Positions 35,416 through 44,807 are shown, numbered from the stretch's first letter. The stretch is 64,000 bases of DNA from Thalassovita sp. (GCA_017792425.1 CP051233.1:1770402-1834401); one strand, 5' to 3'. Numbers and translations are program-made. The notes: a model not told the origin generated them from the sequence alone.

Positions 35416-37698
35416 GTGAAAACCATTCAGAAACGCCTGCTGATGGCGACCACTGCGGTCGGTATGGGTATGGCTATGGGGGCCTCTGCCGAGACGCTGG
35501 ACCAAGTCATGGAGCGTCGCGGACTGACCCAACAAGATCTTGTGGCCGCGGCAAAAACCTATACGCCGACCGGCGGCCGCGACGAATTTATTGTCTTCTC
35601 GTCCGGCGGTCAGTCGGGCCAGATCATGGTGTATGGCGTTCCGTCCATGCGCATTCTGAAATACGTTTCGGTGTTCACGCCTGAACCGTGGCAAGGCTAC
35701 GGCTATGACGAGGAATCCAAAGCGATCCTGAAAGCCGGCAAGGTCGACGGCCGCGAACTCCATTGGGGTGACACCCACCACCCGGCCATCACCGAAACCA
35801 ACGGTGACATGGACGGCGAATACCTGTTCATCAACGACAAATCCGCACCGCGTATCGGTGTGATTTCGCTGCATGACTTCGAAACCCAGCAGATCGTGGT
35901 GAACCCGATCCTGCAATCCGAACACGGTGGCACCTTCGTGACCCCGAACTCGGAATACGTGATCGAGGCCGCGCAGTATCCGGGCGTTCTGGGCCGTGGC
36001 TATGCGCCGCTGTCGCAGTTCAACGAAAAGTTCCGTGGCGCTGTCACCTATTGGAAGTTCAACCGCGAAAAGGGCCGGATCGAGCCGGAAAACTCGTTCT
36101 CGCTGGAACTGCCGCCGTATAGCCAAGACCTTTCGGACGCCGGCAAGAACGTGTCCGAAGGCTGGTCGTTCACCAACTCTTTCTGCGCCGAACGCTATGT
36201 CGGCGGGATCGAATCGGGCCGCCCGCCGTTCGAGGCAGGCTGTTCGCAGAACGACACCGACTATCTGCACATCATCAACTGGAAGAAGGCCGAAGAGGTC
36301 TACAAGGCTGGCAATGTCACCATGATCAATGACCACCCGGTCATCACCATGGAAACCGCCATCGCCGAAGGCCTGGTGTACCTGGTCGCCGAACCGAAAT
36401 CGCCGCATGGCGTGGACGTGTCGCCCGACGGCAAGTACATCATCGTGGGCGGCAAACTGGACACCCAGGGGTCTGTCTATTCGTTCGAGAAGATCAAGGC
36501 GGCCATCGATGCCGGCAAGTTCTCGGGGACCGATCCCTATGGTATCCCGGTTATCGCGATGGAAGACGCCCTGCACAAGCAGGTGGCCCTGGGTCTTGGT
36601 CCGCTTCATACCCAGTATGACAGCAAGGAATGCGTGGTCTACACCTCGCTTTACGTGGATAGCCAGGTTGCCAAGTGGGACTACTGCGAAGGCAAGGTGC
36701 TGGACAAGGTTTCGATCCACTATAACATCGGCCACTTGGTCGCGATGGAAGGCGAAACCGTCAACCCGAAGGGTAAATACCTGATTTCGCTGAACAAGCT
36801 GGCGATTGACCGGTTCAACCCGGTGGGGCCGCTGCACCCGCAGAACCACCAGCTGATCGACATCTCCGGCGACAAGATGGAGCTGCTCTATGACATGCCC
36901 GTTCCGCTGGGCGAGCCGCACTATGCCACCGCGATTTCGGCCGACAAGCTGAAGCCGCTGGTGCGCTACAAGTACGGCACCAACAGCCGGACCGGCGAAC
37001 GCCACGAAGGCGCGGTCCGTCCGGGCATGGAGCGCATCGAGCGTGACGGCACCAACGTCAAGGTCTACATGACCGCGATCCGGTCGCACTTTACCCCCGA
37101 GATCGTGGAAGTGAACGAAGGCGACACCGTCGAGTTCATCATCACCAACTCGGAACGGGCAGAGGACGAAACCCACGGTTTCTCGGTTTCGACCTATGAC
37201 GTGAACCTGTCGCTGGAACCCGGCAAGACCGCGACCGCGAAGATCGTGGCAGACAAGCCCGGCGCGTTCTCCTTCTACTGCACCGAGTTCTGCTCGGCGC
37301 TGCACCTGGAGATGACCGGCTATCTGATGGTCAAGCCGAAGGGCTATGTCGAGGAAGCCGCAGCCGTGTCCGAAGGTCAGGCCTATACCCAGGCTGACTA
37401 TGACAAGCAGGTCGCCAACAACGTGGCCACGCAGGAAGTCATCGACTCGGTTGTCGCCTATATCACCGGCCGCAACTACGAGGACTTCCCGGATGTTGTC
37501 GCACTGGTGGAGGACGCTGTTGACCAGCTGAACTTTGCCGCCGACGCCAAGGCCAAGTCCGAAGAGGCCGCCGGCAAGCAAGACTGGCAGAACGCGACCC
37601 TGTGGGCCGGCCAGTGGTGGCAGTACCAGGTGAAAGCTGCAGACATCGGGCTGCGCGCCAAGACCTACCTGGACCAGAACGGCGCTGTGAAGAAGTAA
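35416..37698 (+). CDS. nosZ: Nitrous-oxide reductase, clade II (Sec-exported)
   Basis: Periplasmic copper enzyme that reduces N2O to N2. The 760-residue precursor has a Sec-type signal (MKTIQKRLLMATTAVGMGMA, cut after ASA) with no twin arginine, the mark of clade II. The seven-bladed propeller with CuZ ligands includes GDTHHP (His121/122), LHPQNH and EPHYA. The C-terminal cupredoxin has the CuA set CTEFCSALHLEM (Cys622, Cys626, His630, Met633). About 115 residues follow this domain as a helical extension without haem. GTG 35416 with GAGAGGGA upstream is preferred over ATG 35395. It heads a cluster typical of clade II: two cytochromes c, nosB, nosD, nosG, nosH, nosF, nosL, nosY and no nosR. 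Confidence 0.96.
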   Translation: MKTIQKRLLMATTAVGMGMAMGASAETLDQVMERRGLTQQDLVAAAKTYTPTGGRDEFIVFSSGGQSGQIMVYGVPSMRILKYVSVFTPEPWQGYGYDEESKAILKAGKVDGRELHWGDTHHPAITETNGDMDGEYLFINDKSAPRIGVISLHDFETQQIVVNPILQSEHGGTFVTPNSEYVIEAAQYPGVLGRGYAPLSQFNEKFRGAVTYWKFNREKGRIEPENSFSLELPPYSQDLSDAGKNVSEGWSFTNSFCAERYVGGIESGRPPFEAGCSQNDTDYLHIINWKKAEEVYKAGNVTMINDHPVITMETAIAEGLVYLVAEPKSPHGVDVSPDGKYIIVGGKLDTQGSVYSFEKIKAAIDAGKFSGTDPYGIPVIAMEDALHKQVALGLGPLHTQYDSKECVVYTSLYVDSQVAKWDYCEGKVLDKVSIHYNIGHLVAMEGETVNPKGKYLISLNKLAIDRFNPVGPLHPQNHQLIDISGDKMELLYDMPVPLGEPHYATAISADKLKPLVRYKYGTNSRTGERHEGAVRPGMERIERDGTNVKVYMTAIRSHFTPEIVEVNEGDTVEFIITNSERAEDETHGFSVSTYDVNLSLEPGKTATAKIVADKPGAFSFYCTEFCSALHLEMTGYLMVKPKGYVEEAAAVSEGQAYTQADYDKQVANNVATQEVIDSVVAYITGRNYEDFPDVVALVEDAVDQLNFAADAKAKSEEAAGKQDWQNATLWAGQWWQYQVKAADIGLRAKTYLDQNGAVKK

Positions 37699-37706
37699 GC
37701 GTTCCT

Positions 37707-37735
37707 ACAGGCGGCGACCCTTGGTCGCCGCCTGT
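37707..37735 (+). terminator. Intercistronic hairpin after nosZ
   Basis: Perfect 13-bp stem ACAGGCGGCGACC / GGTCGCCGCCTGT with a CTT loop and a short T-run, 8 bases after the nosZ stop. Partial termination here would make nosZ mRNA more abundant than the downstream accessory genes. Confidence 0.75.
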
Positions 37736-37776
37736 TTCAACCCCGAAAAGATACATCTAATTCGCAAGGAAACGCC

Positions 37777-38427
37777 ATGCGACCAACCCTGAAAATCATT
37801 CTGGCTACCGGGCTGGCGCTGGCTGCGCTGCCCGCAGCCGCAGACCCGATCAAGGACGGCAAGCGCGTCTATATGACCAAGACCTGTATGGCCTGCCACG
37901 GCAAGAACGGCGCCAAGCCGGTCATGACCTTTCCGGCCCTTGCCGGGCAAAATGAAAAATACCTGGTCCAGCAGTTGATGGATATCAAGGAAGGCAAACG
38001 CGTCGGTACGGTAGACCCGGCCACAGGACATCCTTACGTACAGGGGATGGTGGACGTGATGCACCTGGTAGACGAAAACGAAATCAAGGACGTGGCCAAG
38101 TACCTGGCCGCCCAGGATCCCGCCGCGCCCAAGCCGCTGGACCCCGCCCCGAGCGAGGACGAACTGGCCGCAGGTGAGAAAGCCTATAATTCGCTGGGCT
38201 GCAAATCCTGCCACGGCAAGGGGGCGCTGAAGCCTTCCAACAAGGTGTATCCGTTCATTGCCGGGCTGAACCGCGACTACCTGATCCGCGCGATGACGGA
38301 AATGCGCGACAAGGTCCGCACCAACGGCAAATCGAAAATGATGTTCGGCACGATCAAGAAGGCCAGCGACGACGATATCGCCGCCCTGGCGACCTGGCTG
38401 TCGCAGATCGACCGCAACGCACAGTAA
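37777..38427 (+). CDS. Dihaem cytochrome c (c4-like), Nos-linked
   Basis: A 216-residue periplasmic cytochrome with a cleavable signal (MRPTLKIILATGLALAALPA) and two class I haem sites, CMACH and CKSCH. Candidate distal methionines lie in GMVDVMH and SKMMFGT. Two similar domains make it c4-like. It sits between nosZ and nosB with a second dihaem cytochrome, in the position of the NosC proteins of clade II clusters, which pass electrons from the NosGH quinol dehydrogenase to NosZ. A ribosome site AAGGA is eight bases upstream. The wolinellar NosC1/C2 are monohaem, so the assignment is by position. Confidence 0.88.
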   Translation: MRPTLKIILATGLALAALPAAADPIKDGKRVYMTKTCMACHGKNGAKPVMTFPALAGQNEKYLVQQLMDIKEGKRVGTVDPATGHPYVQGMVDVMHLVDENEIKDVAKYLAAQDPAAPKPLDPAPSEDELAAGEKAYNSLGCKSCHGKGALKPSNKVYPFIAGLNRDYLIRAMTEMRDKVRTNGKSKMMFGTIKKASDDDIAALATWLSQIDRNAQ

Positions 38428-38447
38428 TCTGAAAGGATATGAAAACG

Positions 38448-39158
38448 ATGAAAAAGGCACTTCTTTCGAGCGTGTTCATGGCGCTGGCGCTGCCCGCGCT
38501 GGCCGCAGGCACTGTTGACACCTCTTCGTGGAACCAGGGCGGCGGTGAGCAGGACGAAGCCTTGCACCTGACCCCGGATCACCAGAACGGGATCGACGTG
38601 TACGAGGTGTGTTCGGCCTGTCACCAGCTGAACGGCTGGGGCCTGACCGACGGCACCTTCCCGCAGATCGCGGGCCAGCACTATAACGTCATCATCAAGC
38701 AGCTGGCCGACATCCGCGCGCTGAACCGCGACAACCCGACGATGTACCCGTTCGCGCTGCCGTCCGAAATCGGCGGGTCGCAGTCCATCGCGGACGTGGC
38801 GGCCTATATCGAAAAGCTGCCGATGAACCCGGAAAACGGTGTGGGCGAGGGCGATGACCTGGAACACGGCGCGCAGCTGTACAAGGACAACTGCGTGCGC
38901 TGCCACGGTGAAAACGGCGAAGGCAACAACGAGAAGTTCTATCCGCGTATTCACGGCCAGCACTACAACTACCTGGTGCGTCAGTATCAGTGGATCAAGG
39001 AAGGCAAGCGCCGCAACGCCAACCCGGACATGGTGCAGCAGATCCAGACCTTTACCGACCGAGACACCAAGGCGGTTCTGGACTACGTGTCGCGCCTGAA
39101 ACCGCCGGCGGAGATGGTGGCAGAACCCGGCTGGGTCAACCCCGACTACGACTGGTAA
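38448..39158 (+). CDS. Second dihaem cytochrome c, Nos-linked
   Basis: A 236-residue periplasmic protein (signal MKKALLSSVFMALALPALA) with two haem motifs, CSACH and CVRCH, and extra acidic/aromatic stretches (SSWNQGGGEQDEA near the N-terminus, WVNPDYDW at the end). It follows the c4-like gene by about 20 bases and resembles it in the second half. With the first cytochrome it probably forms the wire from NosGH to the CuA site of NosZ. Two ATGs (38439 and 38448) are possible; AGGA spacing favours 38448. Confidence 0.88.
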   Translation: MKKALLSSVFMALALPALAAGTVDTSSWNQGGGEQDEALHLTPDHQNGIDVYEVCSACHQLNGWGLTDGTFPQIAGQHYNVIIKQLADIRALNRDNPTMYPFALPSEIGGSQSIADVAAYIEKLPMNPENGVGEGDDLEHGAQLYKDNCVRCHGENGEGNNEKFYPRIHGQHYNYLVRQYQWIKEGKRRNANPDMVQQIQTFTDRDTKAVLDYVSRLKPPAEMVAEPGWVNPDYDW

Positions 39159-39221
39159 GCCATGTCAACGCGGGCGGGGGCGCCCGCCCGCGTCCAACAC
39201 TGAACATAAGGATTTGTTCCA

Positions 39222-40406
39222 ATGAACAAGGCCTCACCCGATCGCCGCGGTATCGTTTACCGCGTACTGACACTTGTCGCCGTCGTTCTGATCGGCTTCT
39301 CCTATGTTTCACCGGGCTGGTGGGTGTCGCTGACCGCCCCCAACTATCCCGAGGCGACCTTTCCGCAGGGTATCCGCATCCTGTTCCACATGGATTCCGT
39401 CCGCAACGGCTGTGAAATCCGCGCCAGCCAGGAAGTGCAGGAAACCGAGGCGCTGGACTGCGTCCACGAGATGGACACGATCAACCATTATGTCGGCATG
39501 TATCCGATCGCATCGGGCGGGCCGGTGGAAAAGGCGTTTTCGCCCTTCCTGTTCGCGATGATCGTGGTGATGGCGCTGGCCTTTGCCGCGCCGGGCCGGA
39601 CAGTGCGGATCGCGGTTTCGGTCGTGGGGTACGGCGGGATCGCCGTGTGGATGTGGCTGGCGGTCTATGGCGAAAACGGCATTTCCCTGCACACCACGGG
39701 CTATATGAAGGGTCTGGTGGTGACGCTGGGCCAGGACGGCAGCGAAAAGGTGGATGACAGCAACCTGTCGCCCATCGTCAAGATGCTGAAGGAATCGCTG
39801 GCTGAAAGTGAGGCCGAGGAACAGGCCGCCGTGACCGAGGACGGAGACCGGCAGGCGCTGATCGACAACATCCGCGGCAACTACAACATCGACAACAACA
39901 AGCTGCCCGCCGCCAAGCAAGAGGCCTGGAACGGGTCGGTGATGCAGGTGTTCAAGTGGCACTATGCCAAGTCGCTGGCACGCTGGTTCAACGAGCCAGA
40001 ACGCAACGATCCGCTGGTCGCGACGATGAGCGTGGTGGCGAAGATCCTGTTCGTTGCGGTGCTGGGGTTCATGGCGCTGATGGTGGCTGTGGCGACGATG
40101 CGGGCGAACCGCATCTTCTATTGGCTGCTGGTGCTGGCGCCGATGGCGTTGCCGGTGGGCTTTCTGGCCGAATACGCGGGCTGGCTGTGGTGGTATGGCC
40201 ATAGCCTGAACGAGATGGGCGCCTTTACGCTGAAACCGTTCATGCCGACCGTGCTGGGCGACGGCAAGGTGGCGCAATTCACCACCCATTCCTACCCGGC
40301 GCTCGGGTTCTACCTGATGCTGGCGTCCTCTGCCTGCCTGGCGTTGGCCGCGCTGATCCGGGCCAAGCAACTGCGCCTGGCCGGTGATGCCGCGAAAGGT
40401 ATGTGA
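39222..40406 (+). CDS. nosB: NosB-like membrane protein
   Basis: A 394-residue inner-membrane protein. Helices lie at about 12-32, 104-123, 128-148, 270-290, 297-320 and 358-378, with two large extracytoplasmic loops. The stretch HEMDTINHYVGMYPIASGGP (residues 84-103) and HSLNEMGAFTLKPFMPTVLG carry histidines and methionines that could hold copper. NosB is found only in clade II nos clusters and its role is not known. Its place between the cytochromes and nosD supports the name; similarity is judged by eye from pattern and position. Confidence 0.8.
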   Translation: MNKASPDRRGIVYRVLTLVAVVLIGFSYVSPGWWVSLTAPNYPEATFPQGIRILFHMDSVRNGCEIRASQEVQETEALDCVHEMDTINHYVGMYPIASGGPVEKAFSPFLFAMIVVMALAFAAPGRTVRIAVSVVGYGGIAVWMWLAVYGENGISLHTTGYMKGLVVTLGQDGSEKVDDSNLSPIVKMLKESLAESEAEEQAAVTEDGDRQALIDNIRGNYNIDNNKLPAAKQEAWNGSVMQVFKWHYAKSLARWFNEPERNDPLVATMSVVAKILFVAVLGFMALMVAVATMRANRIFYWLLVLAPMALPVGFLAEYAGWLWWYGHSLNEMGAFTLKPFMPTVLGDGKVAQFTTHSYPALGFYLMLASSACLALAALIRAKQLRLAGDAAKGM

Positions 40407-40415
40407 GGCACGCCG

Positions 40416-41699
40416 ATGCGCCTGTTCGCCCTTATCATCCTGTGTCTGAACCTGTCGGGGCCGGCGATGGCCGCAACCCTGCAGGACCGGATCGACGCCG
40501 CACCCGACGGGGCAGAGATCGTGCTGGAACCGGGGGTCCACCAGGGGCCACTGGTGATCACCCGGCCGATCACGCTGGACGGGCGGGGCAAGGCGGTAAT
40601 TGACGGGGGCGGGCAGGGCACCGTGGTGTTGCTGCAGACCGACGCGGCCACGCTGAAGAACCTGACCATCCGCAATTCCGGGCGTTTGCACAACAAGGTG
40701 GACGCCGGGCTGCGGATCAAGGGCAACTATAACGTCATCCGTGACGTGCGGATTGAGAACGCGCTGTTCGGGCTGGACCTGGACCAGTCCAACAACAACG
40801 TGTTCCGCCGCAACTATATCAGCTCCAAGGACATGCCGCTGGAAATGCGCGGCGACAGCGTGCGCATCTACTATTCCAACGACAACCTGTTCGAACATAA
40901 CCACATCGAACACAGCCGCGACATCGTGATCTGGTACAGCGAGGGCAACCGGTTCTATCGCAACCGCATCCAGCACGGGCGCTATGGCATCCATTTCATG
41001 TATGCCCACAAGAACCTGATCGAGGAAAACGAAATCTCGGACTGTGTGGTGGGCGTGTTCATGATGTACGCAAATGACATCGTCGTGCGCGGCAACCAGA
41101 TCCTGCGGGCCTGGGGCGCGTCGGGGATGGGCGTGGGGTTCAAGGAAACCTCTGGCGCCATTGTCGAGGACAACCTGATCCTGGGCAACGCAGTGGGCAT
41201 CTACCTGGATCCGTCGCCCTGGGATCCCGACAAGACCAACGAATTCAACCGAAACCAGATCGCCTATAATGGCGTAGGGGTAGAGTTCCATACCGACTGG
41301 GTTGGCAACAACTTCAACCACAACAATTTCCTGTCCAATTTCACCCAGGTGTCCGTCCGGGGCCGTGGCACCGCATTGCGCGAAGGGTGGAACGGCAATC
41401 ACTGGGATGATTACGCCGGCCTGAACAGTGACCGGGACACGGTGGGCGATACCCCGCATGAGATCTACATGTACGCGGATCGGCTGTGGATGGACCTGCC
41501 CGCGGCGGCGTTCTTTCGCGGCGGGGTGGCGCTGTCGGCGCTGGATTTCATCGAACGGCTGGCCCCGTTTTCCCAGCCGCGCTTGCTGGTGCGCGAGGAA
41601 CACCCGATTGTCGCGCCGATTGACCATGCCGCTGCACGTGCTGAAACCGCGTCTCAGACAGGAAAACAGAAATCCGCATTGGAAATGCTGACACGATGA
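40416..41699 (+). CDS. nosD: NosD, periplasmic copper-site maturation factor
   Basis: A 427-residue exported protein (signal MRLFALIILCLNLSGPAMA) made of a right-handed parallel beta-helix of CASH/NosD repeats: NVIRDVRIENALFGLDLDQS, NNNVFRRNYIS, NRFYRNRIQHGRYGIHF, NLIEENEISDCVVGVF and so on. With the NosFY ABC transporter it supplies sulfur/copper assembly for the CuZ cluster of NosZ. The stop overlaps the nosG start (ATGA). It lies 9 bases after nosB. Confidence 0.94.
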   Translation: MRLFALIILCLNLSGPAMAATLQDRIDAAPDGAEIVLEPGVHQGPLVITRPITLDGRGKAVIDGGGQGTVVLLQTDAATLKNLTIRNSGRLHNKVDAGLRIKGNYNVIRDVRIENALFGLDLDQSNNNVFRRNYISSKDMPLEMRGDSVRIYYSNDNLFEHNHIEHSRDIVIWYSEGNRFYRNRIQHGRYGIHFMYAHKNLIEENEISDCVVGVFMMYANDIVVRGNQILRAWGASGMGVGFKETSGAIVEDNLILGNAVGIYLDPSPWDPDKTNEFNRNQIAYNGVGVEFHTDWVGNNFNHNNFLSNFTQVSVRGRGTALREGWNGNHWDDYAGLNSDRDTVGDTPHEIYMYADRLWMDLPAAAFFRGGVALSALDFIERLAPFSQPRLLVREEHPIVAPIDHAAARAETASQTGKQKSALEMLTR

Positions 41700-42460
41700 C
41701 GACGAGCGCCGAAACCCCGAAGAAGAAACCCCGCCTGACCCGTCGCGAATTGCAACGGCGGCGGATGCTGGTGCGCACGATGGCGCTGGGTGTGGCGGCG
41801 ATATCCGCCGGGCTGATCGGCTGGTACCCGGTTTACAAGCGGGTGTTCGACCGGCTGCGCCCGCCCGGTGCGCTGCCCGAGGATGATTTTCTGGCCGCCT
41901 GCATCAAGTGCGGGCAATGCGTGCAGGTCTGTCCGGTCGAGGCGATCAAGCTGGCCGATGGCGACGAAGGCTATGGGCTGGGCGTGCCCTATATCGATGC
42001 ACGCGCGCAGGCCTGCGATTTTTCCTGCGACGCGGTGCAATGCGTGCTGGCCTGCCCCACGGGCGCGCTGAGCCACGAGATCGCCAAGAAGGAAGAGGTC
42101 ACGATGGGCTTTGCCCGGCTGGCGCGGCCCGAAGCCTGCCTGGCGATGAAGGGTCTGGGCTTCAAGGGGCTGGCCCGCGGCGAGGATTTCACCGGCCTGC
42201 TGCGCTATGAAGAAATCGACCGATGGGAACCGCAGCCGGTGGCGTCCTATCCCTATGACGTGGATATCTGCGATCTGTGCGTGCGCGAATGCCCGATCGA
42301 AGGCGCGATCACGCTGGAACCGGTCACCATCGATTACCGCGACACGCGGCGCGTGCCGACGATCCATAAATCCTGCGTCGGCTGTGGCACCTGTGAAATG
42401 ATGTGCCCGACCGAACCGGCCGCGATCGTGATCGACACCGAACTGGCACTGGAGGCGTGA
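41696..42460 (+). CDS. nosG: NosG, NapG-type polyferredoxin
   Basis: A 254-residue protein with a basic N-terminus (TRRELQRRRMLVRTMALG) and one hydrophobic segment, probably a Tat-type anchor, then four [4Fe-4S] sites: CIKCGQCVQVCP, CDFSCDAVQCVLACP, CDLCVRECP and CVGCGTCEMMCP. It corresponds to NapG/NosG, the periplasmic partner of NosH in a quinol dehydrogenase. In clade II systems this pair takes the place of NosR. It is coupled to nosD by a four-base overlap and lies 2 bases before nosH. Confidence 0.92.
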   Translation: MTTSAETPKKKPRLTRRELQRRRMLVRTMALGVAAISAGLIGWYPVYKRVFDRLRPPGALPEDDFLAACIKCGQCVQVCPVEAIKLADGDEGYGLGVPYIDARAQACDFSCDAVQCVLACPTGALSHEIAKKEEVTMGFARLARPEACLAMKGLGFKGLARGEDFTGLLRYEEIDRWEPQPVASYPYDVDICDLCVRECPIEGAITLEPVTIDYRDTRRVPTIHKSCVGCGTCEMMCPTEPAAIVIDTELALEA

Positions 42461-42462
42461 CC

Positions 42463-43440
42463 ATGAAGTGGTTCCTGCACAAACTGGCCATGATGTTCGG
42501 CGCCGAACCGCGCCGCCCCACGCCAGAGGAAGAAACCGACGCCGCGCGCGCCGTGAAAGCGCATAAGAAAACCCCTGAACAGGTGCAACTGCGCAAGGAA
42601 CTGATCGCGGACGAGCATGAAAACCCGCAGTTCAGCCACAAGTGGCGCAACCTGCGCTGGATCTCGATCATCTTTATCAACTCGCTGTTCATCATCTCTT
42701 TCTATTGGGATGTGCAACTGGTCGAAGGGTCGATGAGCGGGTCGCGGTTCCTGGGCTTCCACATGGCGGACCCGAACGCCGCGCTGCAAGTGATGCTGGC
42801 GTTCAAGGACGTGATGCTGAACCTGGTGATCGGTACCGTCACCGTGGTCGCCCTGTGGTGGATCGTGGGCGGGCGGGCGTTCTGTTCCTGGGCCTGCCCG
42901 TATCACCTGCTGGCCGAATGGGCCGAGGCCATCCACCTGTTCCTGGCCCGCCGGGGCTGGGTAAAGGACCACCCGTTCCACCGCGGATTGCGCGTGGTGC
43001 TGTGGGTGGTGTTCATGGTGCTGGCCTTTGTCACCGGCTATACCGTGTTCGAATATATCAACCCGGTGGGTATCGTCAGCCGCGCGTTGATCTATGGCCC
43101 GACCGTGGCGGTGATCTGGGTGATCTTCCTGCTGGGGATCGAGATCTTCTTTTCCCGTCGGTTCTGGTGCCGTTATGTCTGCCCGATCGGCCTGACCTAT
43201 GGCATCACCGGTGCCGTCGCCCCGGTGCAGATCAGGTACGACCTGAACAAATGCCTGCACGAGGGCGAATGCCGCGCGGTCTGCCTGGTGCCGCATGTTC
43301 TGGAGATCACCAAGATGGGTTATGCTCAGGACGAGGTGGAATATATCGGCCCCGACTGCACCCGCTGCGGGCTGTGCGTGGATGTCTGCCCGCAGAACGC
43401 CCTGAGCTTCAAGGTGCGCGGGCTGGACAGCATCATCTGA
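42463..43440 (+). CDS. nosH: NosH, NapH-type membrane quinol dehydrogenase subunit
   Basis: A 325-residue membrane protein with about four helices and a soluble C-terminal ferredoxin domain. Conserved cysteine clusters at membrane boundaries are CSWACP and CRYVCPIG (the NapH hallmark); two [4Fe-4S] motifs follow, CLHEGECRAVCLV and CTRCGLCVDVCP. An unusual 70-residue charged N-terminal cytoplasmic extension (RRPTPEEETDAARAVKAHKK) precedes the first helix. It should oxidise quinol and pass electrons to NosG. In Wolinella the equivalent uses menaquinol, which bears on the neighbouring menA-like gene. Confidence 0.93.
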   Translation: MKWFLHKLAMMFGAEPRRPTPEEETDAARAVKAHKKTPEQVQLRKELIADEHENPQFSHKWRNLRWISIIFINSLFIISFYWDVQLVEGSMSGSRFLGFHMADPNAALQVMLAFKDVMLNLVIGTVTVVALWWIVGGRAFCSWACPYHLLAEWAEAIHLFLARRGWVKDHPFHRGLRVVLWVVFMVLAFVTGYTVFEYINPVGIVSRALIYGPTVAVIWVIFLLGIEIFFSRRFWCRYVCPIGLTYGITGAVAPVQIRYDLNKCLHEGECRAVCLVPHVLEITKMGYAQDEVEYIGPDCTRCGLCVDVCPQNALSFKVRGLDSII

Positions 43441-43450
43441 GGAGAGCGCC

Positions 43451-44314
43451 ATGATCGTCATCGACCGCCTGACCAAACGCTTTGACCGGCGCGCCGTGCT
43501 GGATGAACTGACCCTGTCCATAGACGCGGGCGACCGGATCGCGTTGATCGGATCGAACGGGGCGGGCAAGACCACGCTGTTCCGCTGCCTGCTGGGCCAT
43601 TACGGCTATGGCGGGACGATCGGATTCCACGGCGCAGGCGCGAAACGGCGCGATGCGCGGGTGCTGTCGCGGGTGGCCTTCGTGCCGCAACTGCCGCCGC
43701 CACTGCGCATGCCCGTATCCGAATTGCTGAGTTTTGCCGAGAAAGGCGCGGGCGCCGACAGGGAAGAAATGACCGCGATTGCCGAGCGGTTGGGGATTGA
43801 TCTGGACGAGGTGCGCCGCCGCCCCTTCTATCGCCTGTCTGGTGGGCAGAAACAGAAAATCCTGGTGACCATCGCGCTGGGGCGCAACGCCGAGCTGATG
43901 ATCTTTGACGAACCGGCCGCCAACCTGGACCCGGCCGCGCGGGCGGTGTTCATTGATCTGCTGGCAGACCGCAAGGACGCCAGCATGCTGATCGCCAGTC
44001 ACCGGCTGGAAGAAGTTGCGCCGCTGGTCAACCGGGTGATCGAGCTGGACCGGGGCCGGGTGGTGCTGGACGATTCCATGCGCGACCGTCTGGCCGCGGG
44101 CGAATTCCACCACGCGCGGATCGTGCTGAACGCGCCGCACGGGCCGATTGCCGCCGCGCTGGCGGGCTGGGGTTTCCGGGCCGATGCCGCGGGCACCGTT
44201 TTCACCGGCCCGGTGCCGACCGCCGAAACCTTCCGCTTTCTGGGCCTGCTGGCCCGTTATGGCAGCCTGATCGACAGCCTCGCGCTGGAGCAGGAGCCGG
44301 AAAGGGTGATCTGA
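43451..44314 (+). CDS. nosF: NosF, ABC transporter ATPase
   Basis: A 287-residue cytoplasmic ATPase. Walker A is GSNGAGKTT, the signature LSGGQKQKI, Walker B LMIFDEPAANLDP and the switch histidine follows in ASHRLEEV. The C-terminal 70 residues form the extra domain usual in NosF. With NosY it drives export of a sulfur species or similar factor needed for CuZ assembly by NosD. It is 10 bases after nosH and one base before nosL, an arrangement showing a single operon. Confidence 0.95.
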   Translation: MIVIDRLTKRFDRRAVLDELTLSIDAGDRIALIGSNGAGKTTLFRCLLGHYGYGGTIGFHGAGAKRRDARVLSRVAFVPQLPPPLRMPVSELLSFAEKGAGADREEMTAIAERLGIDLDEVRRRPFYRLSGGQKQKILVTIALGRNAELMIFDEPAANLDPAARAVFIDLLADRKDASMLIASHRLEEVAPLVNRVIELDRGRVVLDDSMRDRLAAGEFHHARIVLNAPHGPIAAALAGWGFRADAAGTVFTGPVPTAETFRFLGLLARYGSLIDSLALEQEPERVI

Positions 44315-44315
44315 C

Positions 44316-44807
44316 ATGTGCCGCCACCACCACCATACCCGCCGCGCTACGCTGGCCATGCTGGCCGCAGCGCCTCTGCTGTCCGCCTGCAAGGCTGAGG
44401 CCGCCGGCCCCGAGGACATCCGCTGGGGCCGCGAGGTTTGCGCCATGTGCGGCATGATCATTTCCGACCCCGGATTCGCCGCTGAAATCCGTGGCGGCGC
44501 CGACCGTGCCTTGGTCAAGTTCGACGATATCGGCGACGCGGTCCACTGGTTGCAGGAACAACCGTGGAAAGACGCCGCCGATATCGAGTTCTGGGTGCGC
44601 GACTATGGCACCCGCACAGATTGGCTGGATGCGCGGCAGGCGCATTACCATGACGGGGTGATGTCCCCGATGGACTATGGTTGGGCCGCGCTGCGCGAAA
44701 AAACCCGGTTGACGGTGTCATTTGCGGAAATGCAGACGGCGGTGTTGTCGCGGGGGTTGACCTGGCGGTGCATTCCGGGTGCAGAAGAGGGGACACATCA
44801 AGGATGA
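44316..44807 (+). CDS. nosL: NosL, copper chaperone lipoprotein
   Basis: A 163-residue lipoprotein with lipobox LLSAC and a histidine-rich start (CRHHHHTRR). The copper-binding motif CAMCGMIISDP and the downstream FDDIGDAVHWL, DYG...WLDA and MSPMDYGWAA blocks identify NosL. It binds Cu(I) and hands it to NosD for CuZ assembly. The HHHH run is at the cytoplasmic side of the signal sequence and is probably not functional in copper binding. The stop overlaps the nosY start. Confidence 0.95.
   Translation: MCRHHHHTRRATLAMLAAAPLLSACKAEAAGPEDIRWGREVCAMCGMIISDPGFAAEIRGGADRALVKFDDIGDAVHWLQEQPWKDAADIEFWVRDYGTRTDWLDARQAHYHDGVMSPMDYGWAALREKTRLTVSFAEMQTAVLSRGLTWRCIPGAEEGTHQG

Noticed and set aside
34732..37581. 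949-codon minus-strand frame
   Set aside because: Only its last 154 codons are a real gene (PCu(A)C); the rest is the antisense of nosZ, whose codon bias leaves this frame open.
39309..41627. 772-codon minus-strand frame across nosB and nosD
   Set aside because: Histidine/arginine-rich composition with no domain; it is a shadow of the real plus-strand genes.
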